The notes beneath the pieces were generated by a model. That model searched no databases. It saw only the letters and a program-made list of their open reading frames with translations, and was not told the DNA's origin. A program made the translations under genes and the position numbers. From contig MNCI01030391.1 of the NCBI GenBank assembly GCA_015680685.1, positions 27,193-91,192 of the forward strand: a stretch of 64,000 bases of DNA. The letters run 5' to 3'. This DNA is from Gnetum montanum (Eukaryota > Streptophyta > Gnetopsida > Gnetales > Gnetaceae). This document shows, piece after piece, positions 46,099 through 57,336 of this stretch; position 1 is the first letter of the stretch, and the number at the start of each line of letters is the position of its first letter.

Positions 46099-46342
46099 TG
46101 TTGGAGTCATGCAGCGACTAATTTGTATTATTGCATCATGGACCAGTTTTAGTTATGAATGATTTCTTGATGCATATTTATGTAATGTCTTGAAACTCTC
46201 TTATAACTGTAATCTATAAAATATATAATGAAACTATAGGGAAGTCATGAATGAGCAACAATCTTGCTGAACCACAAAATTTTATGTGTACGATGTGTGC
46301 TTATTTCTCCTATTCTTTTTTTTCTAGATTCATTTCATAACA
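46099..46342 (+). repeat. copia 3' LTR
   Basis: 244 bases, TGTTGGAGTC to TCATAACA, with TATA box TATAAAATAT at 46,215-46,224. It is followed by CCCTT. Confidence 0.92.
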
Positions 46343-46439
46343 CCCTTCAAATGCAATGTTCTAAGCCATGGTGAGTGATTGGAGGTCACAATGAATAAAC
46401 TTGTAGTTGTTGGAGATTATTAAGGCTTGTCTAGTTTAC

Positions 46440-47605
46440 AGTTAACATAATGGTTTTTTCACTTTATTTATTTATGAATTATTTTTAGAATGCCCATAAT
46501 CTCTAAACTTAATAACAATGCTTTGAAACTAAAACTAAAACTAAATTTTATTTCATCAATGGAGACCCAAGAGGATCTACTGGATATATGAAATATGCAA
46601 AGCATGAGCTTTAAATATATCATTTATAATGTTGCCAAATATTCTTGACTGTACATTAAATAACTCAATAAGGTCATCAACTATGATATGCCATTTTCTT
46701 CAAATTTCTTTGATATATTGGCATTGGAAAAAATATGATTTTTATCTTCAATGGTGTTCCTATCACAAAATCTTCAAATTTTTTCTTCTTGGAGAATGTT
46801 ATATCATCTACCTATCTTAATTCTAAAATAGTGAGATCCTAGTAGTTCTCTACTAATTTGAATACACAACTAGAAAGAAATATTAGGTGTCAAGTAAGTA
46901 ACCTATGTAGAGATTCTTCCTCCAATATTATCCAAATAGAATTTTTTCTTTCCTTCAGTAGCAGTCCATAATTTTTGCAAAGTAATTTTTCTAATAATTC
47001 TTCAACATTCTTTAGGGTTGTAATGTAAAATAGTTTCTAGAATATTCCATTTTCTATGCCACATCTTTCCATGCTAAAACTCTCATTTGTCTTGGGATGC
47101 ATACAAAAGTTTATAATGATTTCTGTAGAGTAGGTGATATGTATAAGCTACAAATTGATAGATAGCTTCAATCTCTAAGGGCATCAAATCAACTTCCAAA
47201 AGCATGATATCATAATGTGTTTGTGGCTCTAGCTTAAACCCTTCTAGTAAAAAACATTTTTGCACATTTTCTAGTTTTTTTCTAGTATTTACATGCAATG
47301 TTAGGACCCATGATTGCACATGCATAAAGGACTTTAGGAATGACAATAGTGCAAAATAAATGCCTATGTGTTTTCCATGATAAAATATATTTTTCCTTGC
47401 ATATGCTTCTAAGTTGAAGCATATCTTTCATCCCACCTATTACTCTTTGAGAGATACATTTATCCTATTTGTAATTATTATAACATTCAAAGCCTAGATG
47501 TTTATATGTTAGAGCCATTTCAACTGTTGCATTTCTATGTTGAAAATTAAAATCCCTATTTTGAACTCGACAAGACATAACTTTGGTTTTGTGCACATTT
47601 ATTTA
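46440..47605 (-). pseudogene. LINE C-terminal part, unit B
   Basis: On minus: KTKVMSCRVQNRDFNFQHRN (47,590 region) and ALTYKHLGFECYNNYK, then LENVQKCFLLEGFKLEP and HYDIMLLEVDLMPLEIEAIY, and finally RNTIEDKNHIF-type sequence. KTKVM after the RT and the MLLE...PIEI block are typical of plant non-LTR elements. Frames shift several times. About 500 bases of it have no counterpart in unit A because of the deletion there. Confidence 0.75.
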
Positions 47606-48460
47606 TGATGAGTAGCATGTCCCTCTACCCAACCATATGAATCACAAGCATGCACTAGCAATCTAATCAAATTTCGTGGACTTAGCACCTAAGTGTGCTT
47701 ATAGACAAAGATGATGACTTGGGGAAAGATGATCATTGACTTCTTAGCTCTCACTGATGTAGGTTCATTTTCATGGTTAAATATGAGCTAAGGCATCTGG
47801 TACTTATTTATATAATATATTTTTAATCCTAAGTGTTGAAGTAAAGATAACTAGTTGGTAAATTAACTACTTTAACTATGTAATGGTTCTTAAACTACCT
47901 AGCCTAACATAAGCATCCAAGCCCACTTTTTGTACACATCTTGAAGTTGTTTCAATGCTACTAGGTTACCAAGTGTTTATTGCTAGGTGTATCAAATAGC
48001 CATTATTGGGATCACCAAGCATTAAATATTATGCTTGAAGCAATTGTACTTATGTGTTCATTATCAGAAGCATTAATTAACTAAGGATAAGAATGTAAAT
48101 TTCATTAGCAATAAATTACATAAAAGAAACATTAATCTATTCTAAGTGCTGCAAGGAGTATCAAAAATATTATCTTTATTGCTAGTCACTTGAATGTGTT
48201 TAGGTACAAGATGCTCTAATAAAGATCCATAAAATTGCTTAAAGTCCTTCTATAAGGACTTAGAAAATATTCTACCTTTGGGGAAAGAAAATTGCAAGAA
48301 CTTGGGTATAATAATGACATAAGGTGCCATTAATGCGATTGGTACACACATTTATATAGGCATGACATGACACTACATTGACACGTCTACATCGACGAGG
48401 GTACGTTGAGTGGGCTGCATCAATGCATGCTTGTCAACATAGTCAGTTGATGACTCATCA
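47606..48460 (-). repeat. Solo LTR inside the LINE, unit B
   Basis: 855 bases, read on minus from TGATGAGTCATC to CTACTCATCA, with ends that match the gag-protease family LTRs. A TATA box (CTATATAAATG) lies near 48,355. The flanks ATTTA and ATTTT may be a worn target duplication. LINE RT motifs lie on one side and KTKVM on the other, so the LTR split the LINE. Confidence 0.75.
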
Positions 48461-49690
48461 ATTTTCATTAAAGAATATTAACAAAATTTATCTAAAATTG
48501 ACAACATCAATTGTAAGCCTTCCATTGATTTGGAGATCAATGCAACATCATCTACAAATAGTAGAATGTTAATAGAAAGGTTGTCTACAAGAAATGAATA
48601 TTTGTTATCAATCTTCCACATTCATGCCCTTAATTCATCAATGAAAATTTCAAATAGAGTTGGAAAAAGAGGATATTCCTTCTTAATATTAATAGTGCTA
48701 TGTATTATGGCACTATCATTTGAAATACTATCATGTAGCTACATATATACTTCCTTATAAAGCATTTGAATTGTTGACAATAAATCTAATAGAATTCCTA
48801 GATTATGTAATCTTTGTGATAGTTTACTTCGAATGATTGAATCATAAGCCTTGGAAAAGTCAATAAATCAAATGAAAGCCTAGTTACTTGGATCTCTATC
48901 TTGATTAATGAGATACTTAAGAGTAAGTAGATAATTTTCAATAGACTAACTTTGCCTAACACCTGCTTGTGAGATATTACATATCTTTCTTTATTTTGTT
49001 CATTTTCAAAGCTTCTCTTTAATAATAGTACCTAAGAGTTTTCCAAAGATTCTATTAATGGCAATCATTCTATAATTATCTAAATTAGATTTGCTGGCCT
49101 TTTTGAATAAAAAAATTACTCTACTAATTTTCCATTTTCTTTCAAGCCCAAATTTTAATGGATGATGAAGTTACTTCCAAAATACTTCCCATACTAGTGA
49201 ACCTACCCACATTAGCATCTTTGAATATAAACCTCAAGAATCTATAGCTTTATTTGATGCTATTATATTTATTCCTATTAAAGTCTCCCTTAATGATAAA
49301 TACAAACAAAAATTTGAACTATGCATTGGCTATGCTTCTATTTTCTTTGTATGCAAGTCTTTATAGAAACCTTGATGCTCATTGAATGGGAAATAAGATT
49401 CTATTCTCTACTTGTAACAAAAAAAATTCTAAAAAATTCATGGTTTTCTTTTAATCAAATGTAATAATTTTACTTTTCTATCACAAAGAAATTTCTCTTC
49501 TTATTGTGAATCAAAATCTTATATGGTTGAACTACTTTAGGATTGGTTTACTATTTAAGAGCTATTCAAGCTTCTTAGCATTGATCATAAAATCATTCTT
49601 GTCTTTGTACTCTATGATTTCTTCTCAACTAGGTAGCAATAGCCAATAGATTATCTCTAATATTAACAGAGAGATTCTATCTTCTTTGAA
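48461..49690 (-). pseudogene. LINE reverse transcriptase, unit B
   Basis: Minus-strand motifs in order: NYRMIAINRIFGKLL, QAGVRQSQSIENYL, FIDFSKAYDSIIRSKL, LFPTLFEIFIDELRA and LLFVDDVALISKSMEG. FVDD is the catalytic FADD motif with one change; it copies element RNA into DNA at the target site. Stops and shifts are present. Sequence upstream, to about 49,690, still matches unit A. Confidence 0.82.
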
Positions 49691-50597
49691 CTTTAGCCTG
49701 GAAGGATTTCTTCTTGTTAGCTTGTTTTAATGACACTTTAACTCTAGGCTTCCTCTAATCCCTACAAAATTCCTCAATTTCTCTTTATTGTTATTTAATT
49801 ATTATTTATCACTGAGTATAGCTTCATCTTTTGTATCTTTAGATTCATATAGTATTTTTTCACCCGCAACACCATTAACAATAACAAAGTTACAAGAATG
49901 GGAAAGATTATAATACATAATTGCTAGAATAAGTCTTCATGTGTTCTAGGATTAAATTGTATAGAAATAGATTCCATATGCTTAATGGGATAGAAAATAG
50001 TAATAGTTTCCTTCTTAATTTTCTAAAAAAATTAACTAAAGATAAAATAGTTAGAAAAAACATCAAACTTTAAAATATTCTTTAGATTCAATATCAAAAT
50101 CTAGAGTCCAATTATAACTGATTAATATTGCATGCTTATGTATAAATGACTCTATATTTATGAAATGTTGCACCATCAAAGAAATACCTAGCTCAATCAA
50201 CAAAAAGAAGAGAGAGAGATAATAGTATATGAATATCATGCTTTTGCATTACATTATTGAACTATGAAAAGAAACTTTGATTATGGGGCACATAACTAAA
50301 AATTTGAATGAACACATATCATAACATAAAATCAATAACTATTGACTCATATACATTATTGAAATAAATAAAATTATATGTTATCATTGCATTAACATCA
50401 CTTGAGGAAGGTGCCAGAAATTTTTTTTTACCAAATTGTAAACCTATATTATGAGAATCAACATAATATTTGCATTAATAAAAGAAGTAAAAATATCAGT
50501 ATTGATTTAAGGAGTTGGGATTAACCAAGAATCAAATTATTCTAGAAAAATTAGATCTACTAGAGAAAAATCAAAGATAAAAAAATAGATGCTTGAA
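49691..50597. other. Probable LINE 5' region, unit B
   Basis: No endonuclease motif could be identified with confidence. The region is AT-rich with short open stretches on minus. In A the matching part falls in the N gap. Confidence 0.35.
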
Positions 50598-51051
50598 ACT
50601 AGTCATATCCTTACTACTTACCTTCAACATGTAAAAGAAAGTTCTTGTAAAGTAAATGATTAACTAAGAAAAATAGGAACAATTATTCTAAGTAAATAGA
50701 AAAAAAAAGATAAGTTGATGTTGCAGTGATGATAAGAAATCCTGATCTTTATTGCTAGTCATGAACTATGTCCAAGTACAATTCACTCAAGTAAAGACAC
50801 TATAAAATCACTTAACACCACACTGTGGGCATACACTTCTAAGTGCTAAAGAATAAATTTACAAAACCAAAATGAAAGAGTTCTGTTACTAGCAACTCAA
50901 ATCTATTACAAATATATGGACCTAAGTGTTGTATTTATAGGTTGGCATACATCCCATGATATTGCATATATGATGACGTAGCTAGTACTACAATATCAGA
51001 GCTACGATATCAAAGTTATGGTATCCTAGTTGACCAAAAATTGATTTATCA
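50598..51051 (-). repeat. Truncated minus-oriented LTR, unit B
   Basis: This matches the right part of 14,976-15,779, ending ATTTATCA, with a minus TATA box at 50,932-50,939. Its left part is missing. Confidence 0.65.
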
Positions 51052-51839
51052 ATAACTATGACATCTTCAAGAGTTAGATATCAATTTCTCAAAAATGTTG
51101 TTTTTTGGCTTGAGCTTGAACCAAAAGAGCTCTTAATGAATGTTGAACAATTAATTTATTTTCTATAATTTTAACTTTTTTTTTTGTTTTGAAAGCTCAA
51201 GGATGCGAAGCTTTTACCTTTTTTTACTATTTGTTCAATATTTCTTATTGATGTGTTCTTTTTTCTTTAGAAAGAGTTTTCTCTTTTTCTTTACAAGAAA
51301 TCCTTTTGATGAATGTCAATTCAATTAGTCATATTGATGCATTAACATTGACATATGGCTTGATTCATTGATGCATGAATGTTGACAAAAGCTCAAAAAA
51401 TGCCTATATAAATGTATGTACCCACAATGTTTATGACACTATTTAGTCAATAGTATAGCCAAACTTTATCAATTTTTTTTTTGTAGAAGTTAGAATTTTT
51501 CATTCAGTACCCATAGCATGAATCAAGTGGATTGAATAGAGTTTTATTCAATTGAGAATGTACTTGGATACATTTTCATGGTGACAATAAAATTGAGGCC
51601 CATTTCCTTCACTGTAGTACTTGGCTTAGTTTTATAATTTTCTTAATTGCAATTTACTTTAAGCATTCTTTAGATTCATGCAATTCAAGACATGTATGAA
51701 GGAGCTACTACTAAAATTAGACCAGTTGGTGGAATAACATATGATTTTCTAGTCACAGTAAGTCTACATCAAGGTAATATTGATCTTAACAATTTAGGTA
51801 TAGAAAATTGAAATAATGACTATAAATACACTTTAAGTT
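51052..51839. other. LTR-like remnant and spacer, unit B
   Basis: 51,325-51,615 matches the plus-oriented LTR-like remnant of A (16,050-16,411). The site near 51,615 is the empty counterpart of the nested element insertion. The remainder shows no gene. Confidence 0.45.
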
Positions 51840-52420
51840 ATATAGTTAACATGGTATAGTGAAATTAATAAAGATATTAGAAATGGAATTGAGACAAAAG
51901 GATCAAAATAGAGATAGGCTAGTGGTCTTCTTATGATAAAAAATCAATACAATTCAAAAAAATTATACGATAAAAACAAGGCCTACTATCTTATATGATG
52001 TTCAATGCTAGGTAGTATAAAGAAAGCTTGAACAACAAGTTAGTGTGACAGAACTGTGAATGCTTCAATGGATGTTGAATATTACTAGAATAGATAAATT
52101 ACATAATATAGACATTAAAGGATGACTTGGAGTGGATTTTATGATAGATAAGCTACAAGAATAGAGGCTTAGGTAGTTTAGATATGTGCAATGAAGATGA
52201 GACAATAAACCTATAAACAAAGGTTGCTAAATCACTGTTCTAGAAAAGCCACTGAAAGGAAGATAAAAGAAGATATGAGAAAAATTATCAAAGATGATTT
52301 GAAGAAACTACAAATAAAAGAAGATCTACCTCTTCATAAAAGTGAATGATGAAAAAGAAATCATGTAGCTGACCCTATTTTGTTGGAAAAAAGCTAGGAT
52401 AATGATGATTTTAAAGAAAA
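51840..52420 (+). pseudogene. RTE-like LINE C-terminus, copy 1, unit B
   Basis: This is the counterpart of 23,390-24,010, with LSYDVQCWVV-like and KLQE-stop-RLR-x-FRYVQ motifs and a tail HVADPILLE. Stops are frequent. Confidence 0.7.
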
Positions 52421-52859
52421 TTTATAGATTGCTTAATTTTTATTAAAATAGGCCACTGAGCCAAGTGGGTAAAATAGCCTTGATTTCAATTAACATTATT
52501 ATAATGAATTTGTATTCCAAGAGTTATAATTTTTCTTTCTATGAAGATTTCCATTATACAAAGAACTCAACTATTATCTATTAACTACCTATGAGTTTTT
52601 CAAAAGTTACCATTTTTTATGTGTTTTACAAGTGGTAATTTAGAAGATTTGATATATTGTATATCTTTTAAGTGTTCTTCTAGTCTAATAGAAAACCCTA
52701 AACCAATTTCACCAATAGAACATTTACCACACATGTAAGAGATTACCATAATTTTAATAATAGCATAAACAGTGTTGAAATAGAAGTGACAATTTAAGGC
52801 CAAAAAGTTCCTTCTTGCAAATAGTTTTGCTACCTAGGATCCACTCTCCAACCAAATAG
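52421..52859. other. Spacer between LINE tails, unit B
   Basis: No gene is seen. It is longer than in A by about 150 bases, mostly from a segment at about 52,700-52,840 that A lacks. Confidence 0.35.
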
Positions 52860-53290
52860 TGAAATCAATAAAGATATAAGAAATATAATTGAGATAGGAT
52901 TACCAAAATAGAAAAAGGCTAGTGATGTTCTATGTGACAAAAGAATACCAATAAACTAAATGGAAAATTTTACAAGATAGGAATCAAGCCCTCTAGCTCA
53001 AATGATGCTAAATGTTGGGTTGTTTGATAAAAACATAAATAATAAATTAGAAATGTAAATGCTTAGATAAATATTATATGTTACAAAAATAGATAAACTA
53101 AAAGACATAGATATTAGAGGGAGACTTAGAATGGTTTCTATTTTAAATAAGTTTAAAGAATGGCAACTTAGATGGTTTGGGCATGTGCAAAGATGAGACA
53201 ATAAACTATAAAAAAGGTTGCTACATCATAGTTCCAAAAAACTACTAAAAGGAAGACCAAAAAAAAAACATGGGATAATGGTAGCTTGCT
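52860..53290 (+). pseudogene. RTE-like LINE C-terminus, copy 2, unit B
   Basis: It includes RLRMVSILNKFKEWQLRWFG followed by HVQR, close to the RTE consensus. It is the counterpart of 24,300-24,760. Confidence 0.75.
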
Positions 53291-53324
53291 TTGGACTCAC
53301 TATCTTTGAGTGCATGGAAAATCT

Positions 53325-53685
53325 ATTTTATTCAATTGAGGATGAATGATTTTATTCACATTTTAATAATAGTCTTTTTTATCAAAGTTAATGAGTTTCA
53401 TAAGCATATTTAATTTGTGAGGTATGTTGATTATTTTAAGGATAAGACATGTCCATTTTGTAATAGTTATCAAGTTGGTAAATTATTCTTGATATGTTAG
53501 TTGAAAATAACAAATGCAAAGTATGTAATATGAAAAGAAGAATATGTAACCATTAGCACTCAATTTGTTCATGAGTAAGTATAGATTATAACTCCATAAT
53601 TTGGCTTTTACCTAAAGCATGACAATATACCCACTATATAAGTGGATGCTTGGGAGATCTAAGGTATCACAACATCACAAAATCA
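53325..53685. other. Segment present only in unit B
   Basis: About 360 bases interrupt a sequence that is continuous in A (near 24,780). I see no terminal repeats, target duplication or coding motif, so it may be a deletion in A or an unrecognised insertion in B. Confidence 0.4.
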
Positions 53686-54684
53686 AAGGGTGTGTGAAGC
53701 AAAATTCAAGTTGTAGTCTCGTTCTATTGTGTAAGCTTGATCTAAGTTTGTTATAAATTTTGAATTAAAAAGACTTGGAACTTCTTGCAAGTAGTTGAAT
53801 TAATTGCTAGAATTTTTCGAGGATAATTATGTTGTTTGTGTTGAAGTTATTCTCTTATTTTCTATTAATTTTTGCTACTACCATTTACTTTCTTACATTT
53901 ATGCTACCTTAATGATGCACTAGAAGTTAGAAGTTAACATAAATAATTACCTTTTCTTTTGAAAAGGAGTAATATTACAAATATTGAGTACTTAATTATT
54001 AAAGAGCAATATAAGGTTTTTTTAGTAAAAAGATTATTAGAAAGACCATCCCAATTTTGATCAATATGTATCTACAAAAGAGAATTAACAACCAACAATT
54101 GCTTTTCCTAATAGCTAAATTATTTAGTTATAAGATCGAAATTCAGCTATTGTCTAAACATATCTTCCAGATATGTGAGCTATTGAAAGTCTGCCACCTT
54201 ACAATAACACATGAGCTCTTGAAAGTCTGCCACTTCACAATAACACAAGAAGACTAAATATTAAGAAGATGCTTTGATTCATGCTATTACAAAATGCAGC
54301 ATAACTTCGTTTAAATTCAGAAGCATTGATAGATATAATAAAATTGAAAAGCAGATTTATAATTAGATCTCATCATGTTGCTTTTATCCTATCCAAAACA
54401 AAATCCTTAAGTGAAATTTCAGAACTTTCGCTTACACAAAATTTGTACACTAACATAACCAACTTGTCTAATTGGGTAGGAACCCCACTGAATTGAACAA
54501 ATAACACCAAGTTACAGTTATACTAATATAATAAACACTCCTTATTCAACAGGCTCCCCAGACACTTGGGGGAAGAATCTGGATCATTTTCTTTCCCGGC
54601 TCCATAAATTCTTGGGGAAGAATAAATATCTTTCATTTGTTTGGCTTGATAATTCTTATCTCTTTTCCTCTCACCAATCTTTTA
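53686..54684. other. 3' flank of C2 pseudogene, unit B
   Basis: This is the counterpart of 24,800-25,717. It contains a local tandem duplication of about 33 bases (TTGAAAGTCTGCCAC, 54,183-54,245) that A has once. Confidence 0.5.
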
Positions 54685-55400
54685 AGCATCCAGCACAATC
54701 CCATTCAGAAGGAGCTTTCTAATATCATCTAGAGTAACGTAAGGTAGTGTGACCTTATATTTCTCCATATAAAAAACTCTCTCAAGAGAATCAAAGAATC
54801 ATCTTGCAGGGAGAAATACAGTTCACCAATCCTACTAGCATCTTTCTTAATATAACTCCAATATTCGCCAGTGTCATAATCCATCTGGACATTGGTGGAA
54901 TCTGGATTCACAAGCACATTAACAATGGTGAAAGTAGCAGTGTCTACTAATTCTTTGCATCCAGGAAGCTTTTGACGTATACATCAAAATATAAAACTGG
55001 TTCTTCTCTATAACTTTTGTCAAGATCCTTGTCAACATCTCTAAGTGAAATGGTTTCAAACCAAGCTGGACTGTCATCCAGCTACTTGAATTTTGCAGAC
55101 TTGGGTGCAGCTCTGTGATTTCTGTCGATGTAAACTTTCACAAAGTATTCAGGCTTGATAAAGCATAGTTTCGGTATCTTGTGAGTACCTAAAAACGTTG
55201 CCTTCACCACGTTTAGCTTTAATAGCTTTTCTGGTTTCTGGTTTCTCCATTTGCCCTCTTTTCAGCAGGCGTAAGGAATTTTCTATGTACTTCAGTGGAT
55301 TGTGACCTTGAATTAAGGAATTTAAGGGATATGTCGTTTTGGATTTTACTATCGGGTCTGCTGGAAATACGTAATCCAAAAGAGGTTCACCGACTTTCTT
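54685..55400 (-). pseudogene. C2-domain protein pseudogene, unit B
   Basis: This is the counterpart of 25,718-26,356. Pieces such as NPLKYIENSLRLLKRGQ and GELYFSLQDDSLILL are readable, but the ATG region is deleted, a 7-base duplication (GAAACCA) shifts the N-terminal frame, a Glu codon has become TAG near 55,085, and single-base losses occur near 54,960 and 54,768. It cannot make the full protein. Confidence 0.85.
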
Positions 55401-56251
55401 TTATACCAACCCAAAAACAATAAGGTTAAGTTTTCTAAAACATAAACCTTGACATTAGGGTAACGGGAAGCCGAGGGGGTTAGCCGCATGCAAACGACCA
55501 TGATGGATCTTATCTTTAAAATATTAAAAAACCTCTAGAAAGCAACCGTGCAAGTAATTTTAAAACACAAATGCACTTTGAAATTAATGAATTTATTTTG
55601 TAATTTAACTCTAAATTAATCTATTCTTGCTTTGCTAGTACAAAAACTTTTGAATTAAAAGTTCAAAGTTATGGTTCATGATAAGTTATAAAGTTCTAAC
55701 TATATATCTTAAAGGTAATTGTTAAAAAACTATTTTTCTTTGACACGCCTACCCTTGGACAACCCCCTACATCCCTCCCCCTAAAATTCTCATGCACATC
55801 ACCTTCTAGTATAAACATACAATAGAGTAGTTTCATAATTCCTATTAGACAATTTGGTTTTTTAATCCATAACTCAATGTTAGAAAATTTTTTATTTAAT
55901 TTTAAACTTAGATTTTATTTTATTTAAGAGAGTAAAAGGAAAATTTGCATCATGATTGGTTGTATGCTAGTTTGGATTGAACTTGTCATGGTATAAACAA
56001 AAATTTCACTCAACCAACCACCTTTTGGCTATGGTACTAGACAATGTAACCATTTGCAAATTGTTGGTATTGAAATTACTTATTTTTTAATTTTTTGTTT
56101 TTGCTTTTGTTTTTTAGGTTATTTTGGTACCTGATATAATTAAAATATAGGTATTGCAAGATATATAGTCAAATAGAACTTTATACCTCAGCATTGCCCA
56201 CTAGAATCGAAACCATAACTTGGAGATTTCAAATGAAAAATATTACCACTA
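55401..56251. other. Upstream flank of C2 pseudogene, unit B
   Basis: It retains TATAAAAG near 55,402 and is otherwise collinear with 26,491-27,370. No gene is seen. Confidence 0.45.
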
Positions 56252-57136
56252 TGAATGTGTAGTGGAGTAATCCAACATTTAACCATACAAGTTACAAGTG
56301 TTCATGTGTAATCCAATCGTAATCCATGGATGGTCAATGTTGATATGCTAGTAGTTGGGTTCAAGCTCGTGATTATTGTCTTCCCACTCAAGCTAGTAAA
56401 GTTTAGGTGTATGGTTTAGCTTGCAATAAGGCATGTGACAGTTGATGTTGGATGGCCCAAATAACTCCTAAGCATAGACATAATGACATGAAAATAATTA
56501 CTAAGTCTAGGTAATAAAAACTAAGTAAATCTATTCTATCCTAAGCAGTAGGTATATGTTCCTAGTCCTCCAATCACATCTTGGACAGATGTAGCTGCCA
56601 CTAGGACTACCAAGTGGAATTATTATTGAGAAAATCAAATAATATCACTACTTGGATTACTAGACAACTACACTTCACATTTGGAACAAGGTGTACCCAT
56701 GCTAATGTACTAATTACACATGTAAAGTGCTTGAGAAAGTAAAGCATTAACTAAGAAAATAGGGAAAATTATTCCAAGTAAGAAGAAAGTAAACTAAGTG
56801 ATGATGCAATGATGTGAAATAGCTTCAATTTTTATTTTCATTCAAAAGTTGTATTTAAGTACAATATGCTTGAATAAAGACTCCGTTCACTTTCTAACAC
56901 CACATTAGGGGCATACACTTCTATTCCTAAGTTATGAAAACAGACTACAAGTGTCTACCTAAGGGTGCAATGAATTTTGTATTGGATTATGCACCTAAGT
57001 GTCATATTGATAGGGTTGAACACATCCCGAGACATCATATCAGTGATGACGTATCATGAGAAGTGAATCAGTTCAATGAAATTATTGATATGACATCATT
57101 GCTATGATGTCATTTGGACTCAATTTGACTTTATCA
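56252..57136 (-). repeat. 3' LTR of the minus-strand element with the large 3' ORF
   Basis: 885 bases; minus sense starts TGATAAAGTCAAATTG directly after a polypurine tract and ends at ACACATTCA. Blocks such as GAATAAAGACTCCG and CTTCCCACTCAAG on plus match other LTRs of this family in reverse complement. It adjoins the C2 pseudogene flank. Confidence 0.7.
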
Positions 57137-57148
57137 TACCCCCATGAC
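57137..57148 (-). promoter_or_regulatory. Polypurine tract, minus element
   Basis: Minus-strand GTCATGGGGGTA ends where the LTR begins. It matches the tract of the nested plus-strand element (GTCATGGAGGTA). Confidence 0.65.
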
Positions 57149-57336
57149 TAACTAGAAACTTGTCCTTAAGTCAAAACAAGAATAGGATAGAGTCCCTTAC
57201 AAAATTAGAAGGTAAATTCAACTATGCATGACTATCTTGAGTATTTATGTAACACTGAATGCCATAGATGTTTAAGAAAATCTTGACACAATTATATGAC
57301 AAAATAAGACAAAAAATTGAAGAAGCATGATACAAC

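Larger units (their letters stand above)
42055..46342 (+). mobile_element. Complete but decayed Ty1/copia retrotransposon
   Basis: 4,288 bases with two 244-base LTRs (TGTTGG...TAACA), a 5-base CCCTT target duplication, initiator-Met primer site, remnants of gag, protease, integrase, RT and RNase H in the usual copia order, and a polypurine tract. The plus frame has many stops and frameshifts, and the RT core is replaced by a 24-bp tandem array. The LTRs differ at about 17% of positions by eye. The insertion is in the third copy of the unidentified fragment. Confidence 0.92.
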
